A stretch of DNA of 22,755 bases from Bacteroidales bacterium. Lineage in GTDB: Bacteria > Bacteroidota > Bacteroidia > Bacteroidales > Paludibacteraceae. A program made the translations under genes and the position numbers. How positions within the stretch are numbered: position 1 is the stretch's first letter; each line of letters opens with the position of its first letter. Where the stretch lies: assembly GCA_900767595.1 (NCBI GenBank), contig CAAFZS010000030.1, forward strand, positions 1-22,755, read 5' to 3'. Positions 16,101 to 22,755 of this stretch are shown here, piece by piece. The notes under the pieces are model-generated. The model had not been told where the DNA came from. It saw nothing but the letters and a program-made list of their open reading frames with translations, and ran no database searches.

Positions 16101-16414
16101 CCATAACCGACTACGACAACTTCGTCCAACACTTTGTTGTCTTCGAGAAGAGTAATCTTCATGTTTTGAGCAGCAGCGAGTTCTTGGCTAACGCAACCGA
16201 TGTAGGACACTTGCAGGATAGCACCCGCAGGGGCATCCAACTGGAAGAGTCCGTCGAAGTCGGTAACGGTACCGTTGGAAGTACCTTTAACCACAACGGA
16301 GGCACCAATGACGGGTTCGCCATTGGCATCCGTAACCAAACCGCTGAATTGCTCAGCTTGCAAGGACAGGCTCACCAGTCCTGCAAGAAGCAAAAGAGAT
16401 AATTTGTTCTTCAT
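13154..16414 (-). CDS. susC: SusC/RagA-family TonB-dependent outer-membrane transporter
   Basis: This 1086-residue protein has a signal peptide (1-20, cut after LSLQA). It has a carboxypeptidase-regulatory-like domain (about 22-90, GLVTDANGEPVIGASVVVKG to VSYIGC), a TonB box-like segment near 97-106 (DEVVVVGYGTQ), a plug (about 110-222, including LVLIDGVEGSLSRLNANDI and the SILKDASAAAVYGARA signature) and a beta-barrel ending in a terminal Phe (GLDITF). It takes up bulky ligands across the outer membrane using TonB energy together with SusD. There is no N-terminal signalling (STN) domain, so it is not itself an anti-sigma partner. It is 84 bases downstream of the 860-residue Ig-array gene, without a recognisable promoter of its own, so it is probably read from the promoter at 19186-19217. 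Confidence 0.97.
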   Translation of the reverse strand: MKNKLSLLLLAGLVSLSLQAEQFSGLVTDANGEPVIGASVVVKGTSNGTVTDFDGLFQLDAPAGAILQVSYIGCVSQELAAAQNMKITLLEDNKVLDEVVVVGYGTQKKVNLTGAVATIDEKTVNARPVPSAVQALQGADPSLNIAPSSGDPAAGYDINIRGVSSLTSGATPLVLIDGVEGSLSRLNANDIASVSILKDASAAAVYGARASAGVILITTKRGQEGKASVSYSGRVGWSQNTTSTDYITTGYWSTKINDMFKMAYDGTAYTNYTEEDFQMLYDRINDKVEDPSRPWVIAQPNGQYKYYANFDWYNHVYKQTRLQHEHNLAIKGGTDKVDYYVSGRYYHQDGAIKVADDMYDNLSFRTKVNAKITNWLRFSNNTSYFYSKRCYPGTSDLANTLKKTYVHALPNVPATNPDGTATYINPNSNTSSTVMDGHSATLLYNKHKNENMEREFRTTQRFEITPIKQLMIAAEYTYTFRYREYHNRQVNVPYSQQVGVIEWMTTGSQADYYQEQHYRVNDHNVNVYATYEDTFKDAHHLTIMVGGQYETWLNNSMKMRKQDLASEDLNAFNLASGEVTVSDGSIADWSTLGFFGRINYDYKGRYLIEFSARGDASSRFAKENRWGFFPSGSVGWRMSEENWWEPVSSVWTNSKLRVSVGSLGNQNINDYYTYIETMNLNQSLDKYSFGDGFAYYSREDDPKAKDLTWETATTYDVGWDLGFFRNRLNLTGDWYIRDTKNMLVDGMPLPAVYGAGVPKSNISDMRTMGWELAIGWNDQVKVCGKPFEYSVSFGIGDYTSKVTRFNNPNKIIDTDLGDGTDIFYEGQTLGEIWGYTTDGLFASDEEAAAYGEKYNTSAVGQRCSEGVGNADMCRWRAGDVHYVDLDGNDTISMGAGTLADHGDLKVIGNALPRFSYNFKFGMNWYGVDLSLFFQGIGHQDWYPGNESLAFWGPYGRPYCSFIPSNFMDNVWSEDNPNAYFPRPRGYIAYAKNGPLGSVNDRYLQNVAYFRLKNLTLGYTPPIPQNKVIQSLRIYFSGENLFYFSPLKKHSKYVDPEQATSSDTASPNTGVVYNFSKTFSIGLDITF

Positions 16415-16466
16415 TTTTGTTAATAATTTATTGTTAGTTTAACGGGGTTAACGGGTTTAAAATTCC

Positions 16467-16514
16467 CTACTCCTCTACACCTCTACTCCTCTACACCTCT
16501 ACTCCTCTACTCCC
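16467..16514. repeat. 8-bp tandem repeat, 6 units, across the stop codon of the 860-aa gene
   Basis: Six 8-bp units of CTACTCCT or CTACACCT alternate, ending with CTACTCCC. They cover the last four codons and the TAG stop of the 860-residue gene and part of the spacer before susC. On the transcribed strand every unit carries a TAG. The units are purine-rich and include AGGAG, which resembles a ribosome-binding core but lies too far from the susC start to act as one. Confidence 0.93.
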
Positions 16515-19081
16515 ATAATATTATAGGTTCTGCCTTCACGGATAATCATCAGTTGCCCATCGCGCATCATCTTCATCGTCCTTTGTCCTTTGTCCTTGTT
16601 CGATTGTCCAAATCCGGTCGGCGTTATAGTGCCGGTGATAGTGAGTTGATAGGTAGTGGTCACCTCGCTCCAAGCGGCTTGAACGGTAACCTTACCGGCT
16701 TTCAGACCGGTTACTTCACCCGTTTCGGCATTGATAGTAGCCACACCGTCGTTCTCGCCTACGATGCTATAAACGATAGCCACACCGTCATCACGGTTAT
16801 CAATGAGTTTATCGTTGGTAAAGGTGGCTACATCGGTTATGTCTATCAAGGTATCCTTCACTGTGTAGAAGATATACGGAGTGATGGCAATAGGACCAAT
16901 CTGCAGAGCCGTCGTGTTCTGCGGGTTGGCAATCTTCAGGTTAGTATTGCTCTTTATACCGAAGTTACTGTTAAACACAAGGTCGGGATTGTTTTGGTTA
17001 TAGTCGTCACCCGTTTGAACCTCCTTTTCAAGTTCACGCGTAATATCTCCGGCTGTTACACTGACTTTAACAGGAGAAGCCGTCTTGTTAAACTTATTCC
17101 AAAGGAAACTTACGCGTTTAACACCGCCTTCAACAGTAGTCTCCATCGAAGCATCGCCATTACCGGACAGCCAAAGCGCGCGTGTACCGTTATACAATAC
17201 ATCTGTCGTTTTATGACGAGCACCCGTGGTTATTTTCCAAGTGTACCAATCGCCCGTACGATCACTCGTACTAGACTTGGTTTCATCAGGCAACTTATCA
17301 AATGTCTCAACGTAAGCATCCTCCTTCGGGTCGGTGATAGTTAACACATAACTTGCCTCCGCAGCGGCATAGGTTTGGCAAGCAGCCACCTTAGCCTTAA
17401 TCGTGGTCACACCTTCACCGGTGATGGTGATTACGCCTTCGGCATCGACTTCGGCCACCGTTTCATCGCTGCTCTCGTAACTAACGGCTCCGTCACCGTC
17501 TCTCGTTAACGTGTTAACATAACCGATCGTATTCATATCTTTTTCCACAGTTTCTCCATCAGCAAAAGTAATAGTAGGAGTTGGTAAACTGTTTTTCGTT
17601 ATATTCAGTGTGTACGTAGTCGTTACTTCCTCCCAAGCGGCTTGAACCTTGATGGTGCCGGCAGCGGTAGCCGTTACCGTACCATCAGCAGCGATGGTAG
17701 CGATGGAAGCCGGTTCAGAAGAAATAATCGAGAAAGTAGGCGTTGCACCGGTATTGTTAATGAAGGCTTCGTTCTTGTAGGTTGCCTGTGTTTCACCGGC
17801 TAAGATGATTAGCTCATCTGATTTCTTAGTATAAAGCAGATAAGGTATAATCTTCATATCCGAGATGAGGATTACAAAACCATCCGATTCATTTCTCAAA
17901 TAGAATTGAGCATTTTGCTTAACCTCCTCAAAACGCATGTTATACGTTTGGTTGCTTGTTTGATCTTCGCTTCCTGCCAACTCAATGGAACGGTCAACAA
18001 TCTCATTACCATCCCCGTCTAACGCTTTGATAGTAGTATGTATCTTAGGGCACTCACCATTGGCGCGTTTCCAAGCGAAAGACAGACGCTTAACACCACC
18101 CTCTTGTATTCCTTGCGAAGCCATGCAAGCATATTCATTGGTGGCAAAACGCAACCACGTACCATCATAACGATGTCCGTTCACCGTCCAAGTGTATATA
18201 CTATCCTGATCAGTGAAATTCACAGGTGTTGTTTGATAAGAAGTCGCAAGAGGCAGTTTATCTTTGAAGTCCTCGCTGACTGCTGCTTCGCCCTCCGGTT
18301 CGTTCACGGTCAAAGTATAAGATGCCGAAGCGGATGCATAGTCCTCATTCTCGGCGGCAGTAGCGGTAATAGTAGCCGCACCTGCGCCTACTACCATAAC
18401 TTTATCACCAACAACCTTTCCTACCAACGGATTGGAGGATTTATAGGTTACTTCACCGGCACCTTCGGTTACGGTCAATTTGTTTTCAACCAGATTCGTT
18501 GTATAAAGGTCGGTAATCGTTATTGCTTCTTTTTCGAACGAGATTTCCGGTTTCGGCAGGTCAGGAGTCGTCGCCTCAGTATAGGTGACAGAGAATATTC
18601 TAATTCTCGCTTGACCATTGGTTGTGGCGGCTGTCGTATTGCCTACATAGAAAGTGAGTTCATTGTCAGCGAAGGTATAAGCTGTTCCTGATAGGATTTG
18701 GTTTGCAGCAGGAGTAGCAACACCGGCTTCTTTTGCCGCTGTACTGACCACACCGGTATTTGTTACCGCATAGGTTAGTGTAACGGAAGTAATCTTGTAA
18801 CCTTCCGCAGCCTTAATGGTGAACTGACCGTTTGTGCGAGCCTGATACATACGCCAATCGTGCGTATCCGTATAGTCAGTGTTGTAATAGACGCCTCCTG
18901 TGGTTTCTGAAGGAGTTGTAACGGTAATGACATCATCCAACACCGCAGAATGATAGACCGTTCCCTTAGTCCATCCTCCATTCCCCGCTGAAATCTCTTT
19001 TGCAGTTTTAGTAACTGTAGTTGCACCCCACGCCATCATTGTAGCGCATAGGGCTAAAATGAATAGAAATGTTTTTCTCAT
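16499..19081 (-). CDS. Large secreted Ig-like repeat protein (860 aa)
   Basis: A signal peptide (1-19) is followed by a beta-sandwich-like domain (about 21-170, with WRMYQARTNGQFTIKAAEGY) of a kind common in Bacteroidales surface proteins. The rest is a repeated cassette: Ig-like A (175-262), sandwich S (268-415, QGIQEGGVKRLSFAWKRAN to IIPYLLYTKK), Ig-like B (420-496), Ig-like A (499-583), S (590-737) and B (740-816). A linker, NKDKGQ, encoded by a 7-bp repeat, leads to a C-terminal tail (about 838-860, RDGQLMIIREGRTYNIMG). No enzyme motif is seen. The tail and signal peptide suggest an exported surface adhesin or ligand-binding protein. It is the first gene after the promoter at 19186-19217 and sits upstream of susC. 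Its modules are shared with the EEP/beta-helix protein and the next large protein upstream. Confidence 0.85.
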   Translation of the reverse strand: MRKTFLFILALCATMMAWGATTVTKTAKEISAGNGGWTKGTVYHSAVLDDVITVTTPSETTGGVYYNTDYTDTHDWRMYQARTNGQFTIKAAEGYKITSVTLTYAVTNTGVVSTAAKEAGVATPAANQILSGTAYTFADNELTFYVGNTTAATTNGQARIRIFSVTYTEATTPDLPKPEISFEKEAITITDLYTTNLVENKLTVTEGAGEVTYKSSNPLVGKVVGDKVMVVGAGAATITATAAENEDYASASASYTLTVNEPEGEAAVSEDFKDKLPLATSYQTTPVNFTDQDSIYTWTVNGHRYDGTWLRFATNEYACMASQGIQEGGVKRLSFAWKRANGECPKIHTTIKALDGDGNEIVDRSIELAGSEDQTSNQTYNMRFEEVKQNAQFYLRNESDGFVILISDMKIIPYLLYTKKSDELIILAGETQATYKNEAFINNTGATPTFSIISSEPASIATIAADGTVTATAAGTIKVQAAWEEVTTTYTLNITKNSLPTPTITFADGETVEKDMNTIGYVNTLTRDGDGAVSYESSDETVAEVDAEGVITITGEGVTTIKAKVAACQTYAAAEASYVLTITDPKEDAYVETFDKLPDETKSSTSDRTGDWYTWKITTGARHKTTDVLYNGTRALWLSGNGDASMETTVEGGVKRVSFLWNKFNKTASPVKVSVTAGDITRELEKEVQTGDDYNQNNPDLVFNSNFGIKSNTNLKIANPQNTTALQIGPIAITPYIFYTVKDTLIDITDVATFTNDKLIDNRDDGVAIVYSIVGENDGVATINAETGEVTGLKAGKVTVQAAWSEVTTTYQLTITGTITPTGFGQSNKDKGQRTMKMMRDGQLMIIREGRTYNIMGVEE
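16575..16609. repeat. 7-bp coding repeat before the C-terminal tail of the 860-aa protein
   Basis: Five 7-bp units related to TTTGTCC (GGACAAA on the coding strand) encode the linker around GQSNKDKGQRT. The same repeat occurs at the matching place in the other large Ig protein (19671-19698). Confidence 0.85.
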
Positions 19082-19185
19082 AGTAATTAAATTTTTGAGT
19101 TAATATTTGAGTAATTATTGGTTGCATATCCGCTTTTTGCACTATAATCCTCCGCGCGCGCAGACATGCGCATCAAAAATCGCTA

Positions 19186-19217
19186 CAAAATTACTACTTT
19201 TTTTTCATATATGCAAG
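19186..19217 (-). promoter_or_regulatory. Promoter of the 860-aa/susCD/phosphodiesterase gene run
   Basis: On the minus strand there is a CTTG at 19217-19214, 20 bases, then TAATTTTG at 19193-19186, fitting the Bacteroidota -33/-7 pattern (TTG part of TTTG conserved). The predicted start is about 100 bases before the ATG at 19081, so the leader is fairly long. The -33 element directly abuts the terminator palindrome. No other convincing promoter lies in the spacers downstream to 1814. Confidence 0.65.
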
Positions 19218-19253
19218 AAAAAAGCGACTTTTTTTCGAAAAAATCGCTTTTTT
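19218..19253. terminator. Long palindromic, probably bidirectional terminator
   Basis: A 36-base near-perfect palindrome: A6, GCGA, an unpaired C, T7, CG, A6, TCGC, T6. Read leftward it gives a stem with GCGA/TCGC core and a trailing U-run, suited to ending transcription from the large Ig gene and the 42-codon gene before the next promoter. It reads similarly in the other direction. Confidence 0.75.
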
Positions 19254-19258
19254 AGACC

Positions 19259-19298
19259 GCCTGCCGCAGACAAAACGTCTGCTGATGGAAGGCAGGGC
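19259..19298. repeat. Nested inverted repeats in the 3' untranslated region
   Basis: The inner stem is GCAGAC (19266-19271) with GTCTGC (19277-19282) around AAAAC. The outer stem is CCTGCC (19260-19265) with GGCAGG (19291-19296). The 307-base stretch between 19081 and 19389 holds this element, the terminator, the promoter, and the 11-bp repeats; no further gene is seen there. It may protect the 3' end of the upstream mRNA or act as a second terminator stem. Confidence 0.5.
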
Positions 19299-19334
19299 AC
19301 AACCTAAGGAAAGGGTATTACAATCACGTGACCT

Positions 19335-19378
19335 GACCGAAGGATCACCGAAGGGTTACCGAAGGATCACCGAAGGGT
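19335..19378. repeat. 11-bp tandem repeat, 4 units
   Basis: Four 11-bp units of the form NACCGAAGGRT lie end to end. Units 2 and 4 are identical, and units 1 and 3 differ only at the first base, giving a 22-bp higher-order period. They start 10 bases after the stop of the 42-codon gene on the transcribed strand. The 11-bp step is close to one helical turn, so protein binding on one face of DNA is conceivable. Confidence 0.93.
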
Positions 19379-19388
19379 GTTCGTAAAA

Positions 19389-19517
19389 CTACTCTGTCTC
19401 AATAGGATCTCCCGGCGTTCCACTTATAATCGATGAACCAACATTAAATTGTTGCATTGTTATTGGTGTAAGTAACACTACATTTGTGCTCTTAGGAGCT
19501 TGATAATTCTTTTTCAT
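19389..19517 (-). CDS. Small 42-residue hypothetical protein
   Basis: ATG at 19517 opens a 42-codon frame ending at TAG (19391-19389). It begins MKKNYQAPKSTNVVLL and ends GTPGDPIETE. The MKK-Y-xP-x-x-x-V-x-x-L start is like a loose group of small Bacteroidales proteins of unknown function, often about 40-80 residues, found near surface or export genes; this comparison is from memory. There is an AGAAAG ribosome-binding site-like sequence before the start. It lies 67 bases after the large Ig gene on the same strand and before the terminator, so it is probably cotranscribed with that gene. It has no clear signal peptide or membrane helix. It could be a peptide precursor or a regulatory peptide, but nothing in the sequence shows which. 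Confidence 0.55.
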   Translation of the reverse strand: MKKNYQAPKSTNVVLLTPITMQQFNVGSSIISGTPGDPIETE

Positions 19518-19584
19518 ATCTGTTTTGTCTTTCTAAATTTATAATTCATCATTACATCATTCAGCCGTTAGGCGGTTCAATTCA

Positions 19585-22500
19585 TCATTCAACAAGGATA
19601 CCTTGTGCATTGTAGGTCTTAGTATCACGGATGATGTAGAGTTGCCCATCACGCAGCACCTTAGTGGTCTTTTGTCCTTTGTCCTTGTTCCATTGTCCAA
19701 GTCCTGTCGGCGCCGCATCCGGATTGTAGAGACGAATCGTGCGACGCGGAGCACTGGAAGGAGTCGCTGTCTCTGGCAGATACGTCGTAGAAATGTACGC
19801 GTGGTTCTTTATCAATACGCAATTTGTACCGGCAATACGGAGTTGACCGCCGCTAACCAAGATGGCTGTACCATCGGAAGGAACTTCTTGATTCTCCTCT
19901 TGCAGCGAGCCTACAAAGCCATTTGCATCTTCTACAGATACAGGAGCTTCAACAGCATCGCCTTCACCATAGTAGAATTTCACATCGCCATCCTCTGCTA
20001 CTTGTACAAGGTAAGGCATACCGGCATCGTCGTTGGCATAATCGGCTTCAACAAACTCAATAGATGTCTTATCACCATAACTGATGCTATAGAGAGTACC
20101 ATTATCAACATGGTCAATCTTGTTCGGCAAGCAGACGGTTGCCAATGCACCGGCAGTCTTGCCCGGCAACACAAAGTCGGGAGTCGTCACTTTCAGCGTG
20201 TAGGTCGTAGAAACCTCGCCCCAAGTAGCAGTGATAGTCTCATCACCGGCGACAGTGACTGAAGTCAAATCAACCTCACCGGTATTAGCGTTGATAGCCG
20301 CACCGGTATTCGAGGTCATGGAGTACGTAATCGCTCCTTCGCTGCCTGTGTTGTTAATCAACTTGTCCGCAGGATAGGTGTAACTTGTTTCCTCTGAAGC
20401 ATTCACCTCAATCGTCTTCTCTGTGTAGAGCAGATACGGAGTAATCGTGATGTCCTTGAAATAAAGTGCAAAATCAACATTATGAATATACAATTGAGCA
20501 TTTTCTTTTACCTCAAAGCGCATATTATAGGATTGTTCATTGGTATGAGCCGGATTATATGGGAATTGGATATTACGCTCAATAATGTCGTTACCATCCT
20601 TATCCAATGCCTTAACAATAGCTTTCGTGTTTTTATCATTTCCTGCATTTGCGCGTTTCCAAGTGAAAGCAAGTCGTTTGATACCGCCCTCTTGAATACC
20701 ATTGTTTTGGAGATAGTCCGTCTCATTATAATTCAATCGAATGGAAGTACCATCAAATTGATAATCCTTGACCGACCAAGAGTAAAGACCGTCTTTATCT
20801 GTGAATGAGGCGGGTTCAGTCTCGTATGCCGTTTTTTTCTCTAACGTAGTGCTAAAATCTTCCGTTACAACACCTTCCGTAGGTCCTGCAACAACAAGCG
20901 TATAATCGGCAGAGCGAGAAATAAAGTCATCATTCTCAGCAGTCGTAGCAGTAATGGTGGCTTCACCGGCACCTACCACATAAACTTTGTTTTCGCGAAT
21001 TTCAGCCACCAAAGGATTATCACACGTATAGGCTGCTGCACCGGCACCTTCGGTAACGGTGAGTGCATTGGTTACAGGGTCTGTCGTGTATAAATCGGCA
21101 ATTTCTACTATTTCTTCATCAAATTCAACGTTGGGAATTTTTTTGGCAATAACTGTCAGTTTGAAAGAGGTAGAAGCGCCTTCTTTTAACGAGGCAGTAA
21201 TTGTTACCGTACCTCCATCAACAAGAGTTGCTTCGGGATAATTCTTGTTTTCAAACTTAACGATACTTTCATTATCACTGTTATACGTTATTGTGGCCCC
21301 GTTTGTATTATTAATCTGCAAAGAGCAGTCGAAAGTGCCATCTACTTTTTTAACTTCTTTAACCTTCTCCGTGTAGAAGATGTAGGGAACGATAGTCAGC
21401 GGACCAAAAACAAGACGATTAGCATTGCTTGCCAATTTAAGGGTCGCATTCGTTTTGCCAACAGCCTCGGTTGGGAAGAAATAGAATAATTTATCGTTGT
21501 TTCTCTTATCACCATCACTACAGTTCTTACCGGCAATCGTTTGTGTCTCTCTTTCCGTTCCAACATTTACAGTCAGTTTTTCTGTTTTTTCACTCTCATT
21601 CGCTTTCGCTTGGTTCCAATAGAAGGAGATATATTTTATACCACCCTCAGCGGTTGTTTGGAAATATCCATCTTTATATCTCATCTCAACAGCTTTTGTG
21701 CCATCTTTGAGAACATCCATGTCATTGTTGTTATAACGAGCATCAATATGTTCCCATGTGTAGTATTTGCCATCCGTTGTGACACCGCTTTGGGCATCAA
21801 TACTTGTAAAGTTCCACGGATCGCCAGACGGAAGAACAAAGTTTTCGGGAATGGACAAATCGTTATCATCAACTACCACCAATTCATAACTAACTGTTGT
21901 GCCCTTATACTCCGCGCAAGCACCAATTGTGGCAATAATAGTCGTTTTACCAATCCCGACCATCGTAATCTCGCCGGTTGTCTCGTCAATGGTAGCCACA
22001 CTCGGTTTGGAACTCAAATAGGTCACTGTTCCTGTTCCTTGTCTGTCTAAAGTATTTTTATAGCCCTCCGTAGTAATACCTTTGATTACAGGTGCGACAT
22101 CTTCAAAACTTGCCGTCGGAGTTGGACTTTCCTTGATAGTTAACTCATAAGTAGTTGTCACCTCACCCCACTTAGCTTGTATGGTTACCTTTCCTGCTTT
22201 TTTACCAGTTACCACACCTGTGGCAGCATTAATCTCAGCCACATCGTTGTTCTCGCCTATGATGCTAAATACAATGTCCGTTTGTCCGTCTGCAATCGTT
22301 ACGCCAGTATTATTGATAAGACCTTCGATGTTACTGCATGTTACTGTAGATGCATTTCCTGGGATTGTGACGCTGGGTTTCTTTGTGGTGTAAAGGAGAT
22401 ACGGAGTAATCTTTACAGAAGAATACCAAATGTCAGCCTGTTTTGTTACACCTGGTGCCGGTGCAGGCACTTGAAGACGGAAACCGCTATTCTTTTTAAT

Positions 22501-22755
22501 GAGCAAATTCGTGCTGTAAGTTATTGAAGCAATTTCCTCTTCACTGACATCCAAGTGGAACTGACGAAGAACACGTCCTTCTCCATTTTCTTCTATATTG
22601 TTATCAATATTTAGGTTGGTAGGATATTGGTTACTTGCAGAAGGCTTAAATATTAGAGTAACACGCTTGATACCACCTTCTTGAATACCATCGAATGCCA
22701 CGTAGTTGTCCGTTGCATTATAGCCGGTTCTAATCTCGGTAGATGTTTTCCGGTA
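19585..22755 (-). CDS. Very large secreted Ig-like repeat protein, 5' end outside the window
   Basis: The frame is open to the right edge, so the true start lies beyond it; the visible 1056 residues are the C-terminal part. A GTG at 22701 is internal, because the codons before it (NATDNYVAF) match the repeated module. Three copies of the S, Ig-B, Ig-A order are seen. S modules are marked by GIQEGGIKR or EGGIKYISFYW and end in PYLLYT or PYIFYTEK; Ig-B by LINNTG and W-EVTTTYEL; Ig-A by VTEGAGAAAY or TLDRQGTG. They are followed by a C-terminal domain (about 165 residues, ATVCLPNKIDHVDNGTLYSI to KNHAYISTTYLP) common in Bacteroidales surface proteins and a tail (NKDKGQ, then RDGQLYIIRDTKTYN). It is probably a surface adhesin or ligand-binding protein, related to the 860-residue protein. 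The small 42-codon gene follows it. Confidence 0.85.
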   Translation of the reverse strand, partial: YRKTSTEIRTGYNATDNYVAFDGIQEGGIKRVTLIFKPSASNQYPTNLNIDNNIEENGEGRVLRQFHLDVSEEEIASITYSTNLLIKKNSGFRLQVPAPAPGVTKQADIWYSSVKITPYLLYTTKKPSVTIPGNASTVTCSNIEGLINNTGVTIADGQTDIVFSIIGENNDVAEINAATGVVTGKKAGKVTIQAKWGEVTTTYELTIKESPTPTASFEDVAPVIKGITTEGYKNTLDRQGTGTVTYLSSKPSVATIDETTGEITMVGIGKTTIIATIGACAEYKGTTVSYELVVVDDNDLSIPENFVLPSGDPWNFTSIDAQSGVTTDGKYYTWEHIDARYNNNDMDVLKDGTKAVEMRYKDGYFQTTAEGGIKYISFYWNQAKANESEKTEKLTVNVGTERETQTIAGKNCSDGDKRNNDKLFYFFPTEAVGKTNATLKLASNANRLVFGPLTIVPYIFYTEKVKEVKKVDGTFDCSLQINNTNGATITYNSDNESIVKFENKNYPEATLVDGGTVTITASLKEGASTSFKLTVIAKKIPNVEFDEEIVEIADLYTTDPVTNALTVTEGAGAAAYTCDNPLVAEIRENKVYVVGAGEATITATTAENDDFISRSADYTLVVAGPTEGVVTEDFSTTLEKKTAYETEPASFTDKDGLYSWSVKDYQFDGTSIRLNYNETDYLQNNGIQEGGIKRLAFTWKRANAGNDKNTKAIVKALDKDGNDIIERNIQFPYNPAHTNEQSYNMRFEVKENAQLYIHNVDFALYFKDITITPYLLYTEKTIEVNASEETSYTYPADKLINNTGSEGAITYSMTSNTGAAINANTGEVDLTSVTVAGDETITATWGEVSTTYTLKVTTPDFVLPGKTAGALATVCLPNKIDHVDNGTLYSISYGDKTSIEFVEADYANDDAGMPYLVQVAEDGDVKFYYGEGDAVEAPVSVEDANGFVGSLQEENQEVPSDGTAILVSGGQLRIAGTNCVLIKNHAYISTTYLPETATPSSAPRRTIRLYNPDAAPTGLGQWNKDKGQKTTKVLRDGQLYIIRDTKTYNAQGILVE
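19671..19698. repeat. 7-bp coding repeat before the C-terminal tail of the large Ig protein
   Basis: Four 7-bp units related to TTTGTCC encode the GQWNKDKGQK linker just before the C-terminal tail. It matches the repeat at 16575-16609 in position and sequence. Confidence 0.85.

Noticed and set aside
16553..17344. A 263-codon plus-strand open frame
   Set aside because: It is antisense to the conserved S/Ig modules of the 860-residue protein and has no domain features; a similar shadow appears opposite the homologous region at 19603-20262.
19335..19378. 11-bp repeats as a possible CRISPR array
   Set aside because: Units are contiguous, with no spacers of unique sequence, and no cas genes are nearby.
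22699..22701. GTG as the start of the large Ig gene
   Set aside because: The frame stays open to the window edge, and the upstream codons match the homologous module in neighbouring copies, so the start lies outside the window.

Overview
The window looks like chromosomal accessory DNA from a Bacteroidales bacterium (Bacteroidota). The evidence is a SusC/SusD pair, lipoproteins with Bacteroidota-type lipoboxes, TAnnTTTG-type -7 promoter boxes with a -33 TTG/TTTG about 20 nt upstream, Ig-like surface proteins with short C-terminal tails, and moderate GC. Every supported gene is on the minus strand, so transcription runs from high to low coordinates. The species cannot be named from the sequence.

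Layout in transcription order: (1) 22755-19389 holds the 3' part of a very large secreted Ig-like repeat protein (its 5' end lies beyond the window) and a 42-codon small gene. A long A/T-rich palindromic terminator (19218-19253) follows. (2) A Bacteroidota-type promoter directly abuts that terminator and probably starts a same-strand run of eight genes down to 1814: an 860-aa Ig-array surface protein, SusC, SusD, a parallel beta-helix protein, a chimeric endonuclease/exonuclease/phosphatase (EEP) and beta-helix protein, a GlpT-type organophosphate:phosphate antiporter, an EEP-glycerophosphodiesterase (GDPD) fusion lipoprotein, and a two-domain esterase. Spacers are 2-84 nt. A 26-codon remnant of a second GlpT-type gene sits between the last two genes. 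(3) At 148-1724 lies an IS3-family (IS150-like) element with its own promoter and a -1 frameshift site. (4) At the left edge is the start of another gene whose first nine residues resemble RhuM-family proteins.

The main hypothesis is that the eight-gene run is a PUL-like locus aimed at a phosphodiester-containing substrate rather than a plain polysaccharide. Surface proteins and SusCD would capture and import it, two secreted EEP domains and one GDPD domain would cut phosphodiesters, GlpT would import glycerol-3-phosphate or a related organophosphate, and the esterase would remove acyl groups. Candidate substrates are glycerophospholipid head groups, glycerol-phosphate teichoic acids or phosphorylated glycans. 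This is inferred from gene content. No glycoside hydrolase or regulator is present in the window.

A second theme is short tandem repeats at gene 3' ends: 7-bp x8 across the glpT stop, 8-bp x6 across the 860-aa gene stop, 11-bp x4 just after the 42-aa gene, and a 7-bp coding repeat just before the C-terminal tail of both Ig-array proteins. Three or four secreted proteins share related C-terminal tails, so the repeats could be sites where 3' ends are exchanged.
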